From the NCBI GenBank assembly GCA_021827945.1, contig JAKATW010000045.1:1-43105 (forward strand): DNA of 43,105 bases. The letters are read 5' to 3'. The stretch comes from Thermoplasmata archaeon (lineage in GTDB: Archaea > Thermoplasmatota > Thermoplasmata > Thermoplasmatales > GCA-001856825). Below the pieces are notes generated by a model, which was not told the origin of the DNA, did no database searches, and was given only the letters and a program-made list of their open reading frames with translations. This document shows, piece after piece, positions 8,613 to 16,638 of this stretch (position 1 is the stretch's first letter; the number at the start of each line of letters is the position of its first letter). A program made the translations under genes and the position numbers.

Positions 8613-9031
8613 TCTATCTTAGCTTCTATCAGATCGAAGTCTCTAGGACACTTGTTTTTGAGGACATTATTCACCTTGAACTTCGATTTATCCTTCATAT
8701 AGCTCAGTATGCAGATATCCGCAAGATTACAATCGTAGTCGTCGCATTCCGGTCGCCTGTAGGTCACCCTTGCCCCTTCTTTTGCAATTTTCCTCGGTAT
8801 CATGATGCTTCTAGCCACTTCTTCCGCTTCAACAGTGTAGACTTTGTCTCCTTCGTGGATGAAACACTTGTGTTCCTTCTGCCGGAATTTAGTGATTTTG
8901 TAGTAAGAACCCGGCGTAAGGTTGTGGCATACATTCTTCAGATTGCACACATTGCATTCCTGTGCAGGGGAAAAATACTGGAAGATCGATCCCTCCTTGG
9001 TCAGATTCTTTGGAACCAGAGTGATTACCAT
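8609..9031 (-). CDS. UPF0179 family protein, cysteine-rich
   Basis: This archaeal conserved protein has no assigned function. The 140 residues contain C-x2-C-x4-C near residue 26 (CNVCNLKNVC), HKC, and a second set CDDYDC-x5-C, consistent with metal or iron-sulfur binding; that is inference from spacing. The family signature LKNVCHNLTPGSYYKI is clear. The ATG lies directly after the egsA stop and the stop overlaps the GTPase start, so it is the middle gene of a minus-strand unit egsA-UPF0179-GTPase. Confidence 0.85.
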   Translation of the reverse strand: MVITLVPKNLTKEGSIFQYFSPAQECNVCNLKNVCHNLTPGSYYKITKFRQKEHKCFIHEGDKVYTVEAEEVARSIMIPRKIAKEGARVTYRRPECDDYDCNLADICILSYMKDKSKFKVNNVLKNKCPRDFDLIEAKIE

Positions 9032-10090
9032 TTATGAGACTCCCGTTATGCGAAGCGCTTCCCTTGCCGCACTTTCACTGAGTCCGCTCTCTCCCAGTAT
9101 GGTATATCTGTCAGGTCTTGTCTTATGAGCCATCATCAGTGCCTGAATTGCGTCTTCCTCTGTGAGCGACACCTGATCCAGGGTGGTAGGAGCACCTATG
9201 GTCTGAAGAGTGTTCTTTATCATAACCCAGTCTGCGCCGTGGAGGTACATTGCAATTATGGAACCTATACCACAGAGCTCTCCGTGCAATCCGTTGCCCT
9301 TCTTGATCGTGTCGACAGCGTGAGCAAACATATGCTCAGATCCAGATGCAGGCCTGGAACTCCCGGCAATGCTCATTGCGATACCCGAAAATACGATCTG
9401 CTTGATCACCAGCCAGACGCTCTCTTCGACGTGCGGTTTAATTTGTGATGCATTATTGATGATCTCTCTTGCGGCGAACTCAGAAATAGCGTAGGCAGAG
9501 CTACTTACTCTCTCTCCCTTCAGCCTGTGCCCCAGATTCCAATCTCTCAATGCTGGCAAATTAGAAAGAACGTCTGCAGCACCTGACGCTAGGAACCTGA
9601 ATGGCGCAGTAACTATGATCTCAGTGTCTGCAATGATTGCAGCGGGCATGTTTGCCTCCACTGACGATGAAAGACCGTTCTTACTAATTGTAGCCCTGGG
9701 ACTGGCCACACCATCATGACTTGCCGAGGTGGGGATAGAAATGAAATCCAGTCCTAGGTCGAACGCGCTCTTCTTCGCTATATCTATCTTTGTGCCTCCT
9801 CCGATACCAATTATAACCTTTGCATCAAACTCCCTGGTCTTCTCCTTTACGATTTCCACATTTTCTTCTGTTGCCTGACCTGTGATTATGACATCTGTTT
9901 CTATGCCGGAAGACTCAAGGAGACCCTTGACTTGCTCACCCGCAAGTTTGACCGTCGTTTTGCCTGTGACTATCACTCCCTTCTTTGAAATGGTGAGTTT
10001 CTTGAACACTTCACCTATCTTTTCAACTGCACCATGGCCGCCAATCACCTCTCGTGGAAGTATCATTTCGGCCAATTTTTCGAATGGCAC
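9032..10090 (-). CDS. egsA: sn-Glycerol-1-phosphate dehydrogenase
   Basis: This enzyme reduces dihydroxyacetone phosphate to sn-glycerol-1-phosphate, the backbone of archaeal ether lipids. It belongs to the iron/zinc-dependent dehydrogenase superfamily. The nucleotide-binding GIGGGTKIDIAK (about residue 93) and the family box SIPTSASHDGVASPRA are present. Metal ligands are expected at the Asp of that box and at the His of GSEHMFAHAVD and LHGELCG. At 352 aa it has family length. It heads a minus-strand unit with UPF0179 and the GTPase. It makes substrate for the pathway that the Tes-like enzyme at the right edge would complete. Confidence 0.96.
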   Translation of the reverse strand: MPFEKLAEMILPREVIGGHGAVEKIGEVFKKLTISKKGVIVTGKTTVKLAGEQVKGLLESSGIETDVIITGQATEENVEIVKEKTREFDAKVIIGIGGGTKIDIAKKSAFDLGLDFISIPTSASHDGVASPRATISKNGLSSSVEANMPAAIIADTEIIVTAPFRFLASGAADVLSNLPALRDWNLGHRLKGERVSSSAYAISEFAAREIINNASQIKPHVEESVWLVIKQIVFSGIAMSIAGSSRPASGSEHMFAHAVDTIKKGNGLHGELCGIGSIIAMYLHGADWVMIKNTLQTIGAPTTLDQVSLTEEDAIQALMMAHKTRPDRYTILGESGLSESAAREALRITGVS

Positions 10091-10148
10091 ACGGCCATAT
10101 CCACTATTGATTATTTATGATTTGCTTGCAATAATCACAATGTGGACG

Positions 10149-11363
10149 TTAGGTTCCTTCCTGCCAGGAGTCGATATACCTCAGTTGTTCTTTCGTAAGT
10201 TTGTCAATTCGAATCCCGTAGGAGCGGAGGTAGGTATTGGCTACCTTGAGATCAATTTCAGATGGAACTGGATATACTTTAGCTTCCTTGGGGGGGTTCT
10301 CTGCTATATGCTGGGCAGTGAGGGCTTGTATAGAGAATGAAAGATCCATAATCTCTGCAGGATGACCCTGACCAGAAGCGAGATTGACAAGTCTTCCATC
10401 GGATAACACATAGGCCTTCTTCTTACCAATTGAATATTGTTTCACGTTCTTTCTCACTTCCTTCCCCTTCCCATACTCCCTCTCTATGTCGTCTACCGCG
10501 ACCTCGTTGTTGAAATGTCCCGAATTTGCCAGTATGATACCATCTTTCGCAATCCTGAGAAGTTCCGGTGTTACTATGTCTTTTACTCCAGTCGCGGTGA
10601 TAACGAAGTCAGCGTAACCTATAGCCTCTTTCATTGGCTTCACTATAAATCCATCCATGCGTGCTTCTATCGATTTGAAAGGGTCTATCTCCGTAACAGT
10701 GACATTAGCTCCGAGTCCCCTCATCTTGTTTGCGATGCCCCTGCCGCACCATCCATATCCACCCACAACAACGTTCTTGCCTGCTATCACTAGGTTTGTT
10801 GCAGTCAGTACTCCATCTATTGTGCTCTGCCCCGTGCCATACCTGTTGTCGAACAGATGCTTCATAAGGGCGTCGTTTACATCAAACATAGGAAACTTAA
10901 GTGCACCTGCTCTTTCCATGTTTTTTAGTCGGACTACTCCCGTCGTTGTCTCTTCGTTTCCTCCCTTGATATTCTTGTAGATGTGCTTGTCCTTTAGTGC
11001 CAATGCTGTCAAATCCCCTCCATCGTCGATTATTATATCAGGCTCTATCTCGATTGTTCTCGAAAGGTTCTCGTAGTATTCTTCTCTTGTAAGTCCTCTC
11101 CTCGCAAACACTTTCACTCCATAATCGTCCTTCAGTGACTTTGCCACTTCATCATCAGTGCTTAGAGGGTTGCATCCAGAAATACTCACTTTGGCTCCTC
11201 CCTGTTCTAGTGTATGGGCGAGAACTGCTGTTTTAGCTTCAAGGTGAAGAGCCATTGATATCTTCATGCCCTTTAGGGGTTCGTTTGAGATGAATTCCTT
11301 TCTGATGCTGTTCAATACGGGCATCCAATTCATTGCCCATTCGATTTTCTTCTTGCCATCCAT
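10149..11363 (-). CDS. ahcY: Adenosylhomocysteinase
   Basis: It hydrolyses S-adenosylhomocysteine to adenosine and homocysteine, relieving product inhibition of methyltransferases. The sequence shows ALHLEAKTAVLAHTL, the adenosine-binding DDGGDLTAL and EETTTGV, NRYGTGQSTIDG and the NAD-binding VVGGYGWCGRGIA. The C-terminal LASGQGHPAEIMDLSF is present. At 404 aa it is a standard archaeal form without the bacterial insert. It is separated from egsA by 58 nt and from the riboflavin gene by 20 nt, all on the minus strand. Several methyltransferases in the window depend on its activity. Confidence 0.97.
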   Translation of the reverse strand: MDGKKKIEWAMNWMPVLNSIRKEFISNEPLKGMKISMALHLEAKTAVLAHTLEQGGAKVSISGCNPLSTDDEVAKSLKDDYGVKVFARRGLTREEYYENLSRTIEIEPDIIIDDGGDLTALALKDKHIYKNIKGGNEETTTGVVRLKNMERAGALKFPMFDVNDALMKHLFDNRYGTGQSTIDGVLTATNLVIAGKNVVVGGYGWCGRGIANKMRGLGANVTVTEIDPFKSIEARMDGFIVKPMKEAIGYADFVITATGVKDIVTPELLRIAKDGIILANSGHFNNEVAVDDIEREYGKGKEVRKNVKQYSIGKKKAYVLSDGRLVNLASGQGHPAEIMDLSFSIQALTAQHIAENPPKEAKVYPVPSEIDLKVANTYLRSYGIRIDKLTKEQLRYIDSWQEGT

Positions 11364-11383
11364 AGACTATGAACCATATATCG

Positions 11384-12022
11384 TTAAAATTCTTTCTTAA
11401 TCTTTATCAGTACCCCGTCCCCTAGTTTAGATGTCTCTAACGAGCCAAGTTTCAGAGGATCGGAGAGTGCACCAAACATAGGAATCCCGTCATCTCCCAT
11501 TATGACTGGCGAGTAGAAGATAGAGATTTCATCCCAGTTGCCTTCAGAGACAAAAGAGGTGATTACGGATCTTCCACCCTCAATCATTACGGTTGTATAC
11601 CCCAGTTTTTCCAATTCCTTGACAACGAAATATGAATCGACGTAACCATCATTGCTATTTCTGACCATTATCTTGGATTCTAAATCATTTGAATCAGAAT
11701 TTACCTTGATATCTCTCCCACAGAATACAACGACATTTCTAGGATACCCGAAAACCTTTGCCTTTGGATTGACAGTCAAATTGGTGTCCAGTATTCCTAC
11801 ATCCGGCAAGTGATTTGATTTATAGTATTTTGGATTCACGACGAGCTTCGGATCGTCCAGGTTTATCGTGTTCTTTCCCACTATTATCATGTCGGTCTCT
11901 GACCTCATCTTATGAACTCTGACGAGATCTTCGTAATTTGAAAATTTGAATGCCCTACCCCCCTTTGAAGCTATTCTTCCATCAAGCGAACATGCGAAAT
12001 TGACTGTAATGTGAGGTCTCAT
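11384..12022 (-). CDS. 2,5-diamino-6-(ribosylamino)pyrimidinone 5'-phosphate reductase (riboflavin pathway)
   Basis: This is a RibD C-terminal-domain (dihydrofolate-reductase-like) protein, in archaea the reductase of the second step of riboflavin synthesis. Evidence is RPHITVNFACSLDGRIA at the start, HKMRSETDMIIVGKNTINLDDPKL in the middle and the nucleotide-binding VMIEGGRSVITSF. The gene lacks the bacterial deaminase domain, as expected in archaea. I choose ATG 12022 because homologues begin just before RPxITVNxA; ATG 12037 would add five residues. The 3' end is 20 nt from ahcY. An AT-rich stretch upstream and the divergent metal-regulator gene suggest separate promoters. Confidence 0.88.
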   Translation of the reverse strand: MRPHITVNFACSLDGRIASKGGRAFKFSNYEDLVRVHKMRSETDMIIVGKNTINLDDPKLVVNPKYYKSNHLPDVGILDTNLTVNPKAKVFGYPRNVVVFCGRDIKVNSDSNDLESKIMVRNSNDGYVDSYFVVKELEKLGYTTVMIEGGRSVITSFVSEGNWDEISIFYSPVIMGDDGIPMFGALSDPLKLGSLETSKLGDGVLIKIKKEF

Positions 12023-12140
12023 TTTACAATGAACCATTAAGAAATATTATTATTTTGTGTCTAAAAGATAGTCTTTGCCTTTAGCAAATTTTTGTGAGAG
12101 GTGAATATTTCAGGAATTAGTGGAATGGAAACCGATCATG

Positions 12141-12150
12141 CCTTTTAAGC
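12141..12150 (+). promoter_or_regulatory. TATA-like box of the DtxR-NRAMP unit
   Basis: CCTTTTAAGC ends about 33 nt before GTG 12183 and immediately precedes the palindromic operator. Archaeal initiation about 25 nt downstream would place the transcript start inside the palindrome. This is inferred from spacing only. Confidence 0.5.
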
Positions 12151-12155
12151 AAGAT

Positions 12156-12177
12156 TTAATTAGGTCACCCTAATTAA
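12156..12177 (+). promoter_or_regulatory. Perfect inverted repeat, probable DtxR/IdeR operator
   Basis: Two 9-bp arms, TTAATTAGG and CCTAATTAA, are exact reverse complements separated by TCAC. The site lies between the TATA-like box and the regulator start codon, so bound protein would block initiation. The TTAGG/CCTAA core resembles the known iron-box type sites of DtxR/IdeR proteins. Autoregulation and control of the linked transporter are inferred from position. Confidence 0.75.
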
Positions 12178-12182
12178 GTAAG

Positions 12183-12884
12183 GTGAAACATAACAGTCAG
12201 GACTATCTCCTGGCTATTTGGGAATTATATGAGAGTTATGAATTCGTCAATGAGAAGGGAGTAGCTGAACGGCTGGGCATCTCTCTCCCGTCTGCGTGGG
12301 AGGGTATCCACAGACTAGAAAAGGAAAGGCAGTTAACGGTCAGCAAAAGTGGTTTGATACTCACTAGGAAAGGTTATTTGAATGCAATGAAAGTGGTTAG
12401 AGCTCACAGAATTACCGAATATTTCGTTTATTCATACTTGGAGGTCCCATGGGACGAAGTGCATAATTCCGTTATGGACCTCGAACACGATTTCGCCGAT
12501 GGGCTCCTTGCAAATCTGTACAAGAAAATGGATTTTCCTGAGTTTTGCCCCCACGGAAATCCAATCAGACCAGACCAGAAGATGGCAGAGATAAGTGCAT
12601 CTGAAGTTCAAGGAGGGAAGTACTATTTCGTTAGACCGGTACTGGAAGAGTACTATTTTTTGAAGAAACTCCTAAACGTCGGATCGACGCCTGGTAAGCC
12701 CGTTGATATAGAAAAGGGTGAAGACAACCTGTACTTGATTGGAGAGAATGGCGAGATCAAGCTGCCAGCCGATATGGAGAAAACAATAAGGCTAAAGCCA
12801 AAAACAGATAATGAAATGACAAGGAAAACTCAGAAAGTTCGTGGAGTGCAATTTCGTCATAGTGGCCTGAACCATCTGCAGTGA
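12183..12884 (+). CDS. DtxR/IdeR-family metal-dependent transcriptional regulator
   Basis: The N-terminal winged helix (about residues 1-70, VAERLGISLPSAWEGIHRLEKE) is followed by the metal-binding dimerisation domain. It holds HRITEYF, LEHDFADGL and the family's CPHGNPI at about residue 120. Aligned with DtxR, the ancillary ligands are kept as H75, E79 and H94. The primary site reads D7, M98, E101, H102, so the Met and Cys of DtxR are replaced by Asp and Met. Residues after 150 are a reduced C-terminal region. The start is GTG 12183, only a few nt after a palindromic operator. The next gene, an NRAMP transporter, begins 6 nt after the stop. A related IdeR is known from Thermoplasma acidophilum. 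Confidence 0.93.
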   Translation: MKHNSQDYLLAIWELYESYEFVNEKGVAERLGISLPSAWEGIHRLEKERQLTVSKSGLILTRKGYLNAMKVVRAHRITEYFVYSYLEVPWDEVHNSVMDLEHDFADGLLANLYKKMDFPEFCPHGNPIRPDQKMAEISASEVQGGKYYFVRPVLEEYYFLKKLLNVGSTPGKPVDIEKGEDNLYLIGENGEIKLPADMEKTIRLKPKTDNEMTRKTQKVRGVQFRHSGLNHLQ

Positions 12885-12890
12885 CCTAAG

Positions 12891-14093
12891 ATGAATTCCA
12901 CGCTCAAGAAACTACTGCCTGTCCTTGGACCAGGCTGGGTGGTCATGCTAGCGGACTTAGACGCTCCAAGCGTGATAACTGCAGTTCAATCAGGTATTGA
13001 ATTCAAAGCCCATCTAATCATATTTCTTATAGTCCTGATAATCCCACTCTTCTTGGTCCAGGATACTTCTTCGAGAATCGGTGCGGTGACCGGCAAGACC
13101 CTGGGCCAGGTGATCTCCGAATACTTTGGCCACGGTTGGACAATTGCAGCTGTGAGTGGCACTGCGATCATAGACTTTGCAGCCTACGTTGGTGAGTTCG
13201 CGGGGATTGCACTAGCTGCATCCTTGATAGGAATTCCGGTGGTGATAACCGTAATCTTTGTGATCATCGTTCATACGCTCGTCGTAGTCACAGGAAAGTA
13301 CAAAAAAATTGAGATCTTCCTCGTTGGACTGGGATTTCTCCTATTCTTGTTTGTGGTCCTTGACTTCTTTGTCTATCCCCACAATATCCATATAGCAGAT
13401 TTTTCACCCTTCGTTCCAAGCAGCTCATTCTACTTCTTGCTGGCTGCTAACGTCGGAGCCGTAATCATGCCATGGATGCTGTTCTACCATCAGGCAGCAG
13501 ACGTTGATAGCGGCCTCAAAATATCAGGTATGAAGAAGGAAAGCTGGGGCACTTTGCAGGGAGCTATAGCATCTGAAGTTCTAATGGTTGCAATTGTGAT
13601 ATTCTCTTGGAGACTTGCCCAGGATGGATACACTGATGGTAACTCGATGACGTATGTTGCGGTAGCACTCCAGCAAGAAATTGGTCCGATAGGTCCAATA
13701 ATCTTTGCCGTAGCTCTGGGTGTAGCCGGGCTGCTCGCCATGTTTGTGATTTCGATGAGCATGTCTTATTCTCTCTCCGATGTTTTCAGAATGGGAGGGA
13801 CGTTCAATAAGAGCTTCGGTAAACAGAAGAAATTCTACGGCATATATCTCCTCGAGATCATCCCTGCTGCGATACTCACACTCCTCTTTACGGATCTGAT
13901 AAGTCTAGCACTCGACATAATGGTTCTCAGTGCTATAGCACTCGCGTTGCCTCTAATGGTGGTTATCAGAATAGGGTCAAGCAAAAAAATAATGGGTGAG
14001 CACAGAATAGGCAAACCCCGGACGATATTCCTCTATGCCTTTATGATAGCCGTGGTGGGACTGGGTATATTCTCTATACTTCAGGTGATTTGA
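12891..14093 (+). CDS. NRAMP-family divalent metal transporter, atypical
   Basis: This is an 11-helix-type NRAMP/SLC11 membrane protein of 400 aa, expected to import a divalent metal with protons. Helix 1 keeps GPG (13-15) and the metal Asp (D24), but the DPGN motif reads D-A-P-S (24-27), replacing the ligand Asn by Ser. Helix 6 keeps Ala190 and Met193 but reads MPWML where most family members have MPHNL. Such changes mark NRAMP-related side branches, so Mn/Fe specificity is not assured. It lies 6 nt after the DtxR-type regulator and surely shares its transcript and operator. Confidence 0.9.
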   Translation: MNSTLKKLLPVLGPGWVVMLADLDAPSVITAVQSGIEFKAHLIIFLIVLIIPLFLVQDTSSRIGAVTGKTLGQVISEYFGHGWTIAAVSGTAIIDFAAYVGEFAGIALAASLIGIPVVITVIFVIIVHTLVVVTGKYKKIEIFLVGLGFLLFLFVVLDFFVYPHNIHIADFSPFVPSSSFYFLLAANVGAVIMPWMLFYHQAADVDSGLKISGMKKESWGTLQGAIASEVLMVAIVIFSWRLAQDGYTDGNSMTYVAVALQQEIGPIGPIIFAVALGVAGLLAMFVISMSMSYSLSDVFRMGGTFNKSFGKQKKFYGIYLLEIIPAAILTLLFTDLISLALDIMVLSAIALALPLMVVIRIGSSKKIMGEHRIGKPRTIFLYAFMIAVVGLGIFSILQVI

Positions 14094-14205
14094 GAGCAAT
14101 CCATAGCTTTAAAATTCCTGAAGACACAGGCTATTGCAAGGACCATCCAAATGTTGAAAGCAAGTCCAAAGGAAATGTAGTTATTCTAAATCCTAATATT
14201 TCTCT

Positions 14206-15570
14206 ATGATTGTTTCTCCCCTTGACTACAGGTACGGCAGGGAAGAAGTGAAGGCTATATTCTCAGAGGAATCTGATCTAAGATACATGCTGGAGGTAGA
14301 GGCTGCCCTTGCTCTCGCTGAGGCTGAAGCGGGGATAGTGACAAGGAAGGCTGCTGAGGATATTAAGAAGCACGCAACCCTGGAGTTTGTTAAGACGGAT
14401 GAAGTTAAGAGAGTTGAGAGGGAGATAGGTCACAGTGTAATGGCAATGGTCAGGGTGCTCAGTACAGTTTGTGGCGAGAGTGGAAAATTTGTCCACTTGG
14501 GCGCAACATCCAACGACATAACAGATACTGCATATGCACTTCAATTCAAAAAGTTCTACTCCTTCCTGATTGATGATATGCTGAACCTTGCAGAAGTCCT
14601 TTACAAGCTTTCGAAAAAGTACGAACACACCGTCATGATAGGTAGAACACACGGTCAACACGCTCTTCCAATCACCTTCGGTCTCAAGACTTCGGTCTAT
14701 CTTTCAGAGGTGTTGCGCCATCTGGTGAGAATAGAGGAGTCTAGGAAGCGGGTCGTTGTTGGCAAGTTCATGGGAGCAGTCGGGACGGGAGCTGCTCTCG
14801 GAAAGGAGACTATGAAGGTCCAGTCGATACTGATGGGAAATCTAGATATCGGGGAAGAGGAGGGACCCACACAGATAGTAGACCGTGATAGATACGTGGA
14901 ATATGTTTCACTTATCGCAAACATTGCAACTTCGCTCGAGAAATTTGCGACAGAGGTAAGGAACCTTCAGAGACCAGAGATAGGGGAGGTGCAAGAACCA
15001 TTCAATGAGGCAAAACAGGTTGGATCCAGCACAATGGCCCAGAAAGTAAATCCTGTCACATCCGAAAACATAGTTTCGCTTGCTCGGATCATAAGAGGTT
15101 TCACGATACCTATGTACGAATCTGCCGTACTCTGGCACGAAAGAGACCTGACAAACAGCGCTTCGGAAAGATTCATAATCCCTTATGTTTCAATATTGAT
15201 TGATGACATACTGAACAAGATGACTGCAGTATTCAGAGATCTCAAGGTCAATTCAGAAGCTATGCTGAAGAACGTGATGAGCGATGACCTTGTCCTGGGA
15301 GAAGCTTACCTGATGGCACTGGTTGATCATGGATATGGCAGACAAGATGCTCATGAGATTGTCAGACAGGCATCAATGGAAGTGAGAGAGAAGGGAGGTG
15401 AGCTGAGGGAGAATATTGAGAAAAGGACTGGAGAAAGGATCAAGAAAATGTCTCCACTTGACTATACCGGAAATGCTGTTCAGATAACTGAGAAGATCGT
15501 GGAGCATTACGAAAATGTCAAAAAGAGCTATAGAGCTCATCGTGGCCAGCCCAAATTTTCCGTTGATTGA
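14206..15570 (+). CDS. purB: Adenylosuccinate lyase
   Basis: It catalyses two steps of purine synthesis, cleaving SAICAR and adenylosuccinate to release fumarate. The sequence has SPLDYRYG at the N-terminus, the conserved HLGATSNDITDTA, IGRTHGQHALPITFG carrying a catalytic His, and the superfamily signature GSSTMAQKVNPVTSE (the flexible loop with catalytic Ser). At 454 aa it has family length. The ATG lies about 110 nt after the transporter with no SD, and an AT-rich stretch upstream fits a leaderless transcript. A second purine gene, purN, is near the right end. Confidence 0.97.
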   Translation: MIVSPLDYRYGREEVKAIFSEESDLRYMLEVEAALALAEAEAGIVTRKAAEDIKKHATLEFVKTDEVKRVEREIGHSVMAMVRVLSTVCGESGKFVHLGATSNDITDTAYALQFKKFYSFLIDDMLNLAEVLYKLSKKYEHTVMIGRTHGQHALPITFGLKTSVYLSEVLRHLVRIEESRKRVVVGKFMGAVGTGAALGKETMKVQSILMGNLDIGEEEGPTQIVDRDRYVEYVSLIANIATSLEKFATEVRNLQRPEIGEVQEPFNEAKQVGSSTMAQKVNPVTSENIVSLARIIRGFTIPMYESAVLWHERDLTNSASERFIIPYVSILIDDILNKMTAVFRDLKVNSEAMLKNVMSDDLVLGEAYLMALVDHGYGRQDAHEIVRQASMEVREKGGELRENIEKRTGERIKKMSPLDYTGNAVQITEKIVEHYENVKKSYRAHRGQPKFSVD

Positions 15571-15618
15571 GACAAACGATGAGGCTAAGATTTTTGAGTT
15601 AAACTGAGTTCTTGTCTT

Positions 15619-16377
15619 GTGAGTAGCTGGGAACGCTTCAACAATAGATCGGAAAATTACGATCACTACCGTCCTAGATACCCGAGCAAGCTCATTGATC
15701 TGTTGCGAAATGAAGCGGATCTCACCTCCAATTCGATTGTTGCAGATATCGGATCTGGAACTGGACTACTTGCCGAGCTCCTTCTCAAATCTGAGTGTAA
15801 ACTGTTCTGCGTTGAACCGAATGGAGAAATGAGGAATATAGCTCACGAAAAGCTAGGGAAGGTTACAAACTGCAGCATTATTAATGGCACCGCTGAAAAT
15901 ACATCACTGCCAGCAAGCTCCATAGATTTGATCACAGCTGGTCAGGCATTTCATTGGTTTGACCCTACAGAATCCAGTAAAGAGTTCACAAGGATCCTCA
16001 AACGCGGAGGAAATGTCGCATTAGTATGGAACACTCGAGTCAAATCAGATTCCGGAATGAATTTTGAGTACGAGAAGCTGGTAAAGGGATACAGCAAGGA
16101 TTATCATTCAAGCGGAGTAAGAGGTATTGAAAAGGATATCATTATAGGATTCTATAACGCTGATTTCAGGTATTTCAAGCTCAGAAATTACCAGAAATTA
16201 AATCTGGATGGTCTGCTCGGACGGTACCTATCTTCATCATATGCTCTGTCTGAGAAAGAGCCAGGATTCGGAGTATTGAAGAGAGATTTCGAGAATGCAT
16301 TCATCAGGAATGAGACAGGGGGACACGTTACATTAGAGTATGAGACGGAGGTATTCATTGGGAAAATAGGCAAGTGA
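15619..16377 (+). CDS. Class I SAM-dependent methyltransferase
   Basis: This Rossmann-fold methyltransferase has an unknown substrate. It shows FNNRSENYDHYRPRYP at the N-terminus, motif I VADIGSGTGLLAELL (about residues 41-55), an acidic residue ending strand 2 (VEPN), motif II NGTAENTSLP, and the AGQAFHWFD box common to the methyltransferase-11 group near ubiquinone or small-molecule methyltransferases. The remaining 100 residues are a variable cap. GTG 15619 is preceded by a TATA-like ATTTTTG about 26 nt upstream, consistent with a leaderless start. It stands alone after purB. Confidence 0.85.
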   Translation: MSSWERFNNRSENYDHYRPRYPSKLIDLLRNEADLTSNSIVADIGSGTGLLAELLLKSECKLFCVEPNGEMRNIAHEKLGKVTNCSIINGTAENTSLPASSIDLITAGQAFHWFDPTESSKEFTRILKRGGNVALVWNTRVKSDSGMNFEYEKLVKGYSKDYHSSGVRGIEKDIIIGFYNADFRYFKLRNYQKLNLDGLLGRYLSSSYALSEKEPGFGVLKRDFENAFIRNETGGHVTLEYETEVFIGKIGK

Positions 16378-16425
16378 CAGCAAGGCCGAACTAAAGTTTT
16401 TTATTTGCTAGTTGTTTGCATAAGA

Positions 16426-16638
16426 GTGGAGTCAATCGGAAGATTCTGTTTCTACAACTCTGAAGGGAGTTGCTATTTCTTAAGGAATGCCCCTACAAAG
16501 TGTGACCTTTGCCCGAATTTTGTATCTTTCCGAAAGGAGGCACTGATGTTCTCTGAGGGGCCCAAGATTCCTGTCACGTATTTTGATTTATCAATCAGCA
16601 AAGGTACTGGTGACCAGTTCCAGATGAGCCTGGTCTAA
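16426..16638 (+). CDS. Small cysteine-containing hypothetical protein
   Basis: This is a 70-residue open frame without a recognised family. It has four clustered cysteines: C near residues 8 and 16, then a C-x2-C-P near residues 26-29 (CDLCPNF), a pattern suited to a small zinc or iron-sulfur site. A T-rich TATA-like box (GTTTTTTATTT, about 16396-16406) is about 25 nt before GTG 16426, which is why I prefer it to the in-frame TTG at 16405. The stop overlaps the convergent protease gene by 4 nt. Reality as a gene is likely but unproven. Confidence 0.5.
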   Translation: MESIGRFCFYNSEGSCYFLRNAPTKCDLCPNFVSFRKEALMFSEGPKIPVTYFDLSISKGTGDQFQMSLV

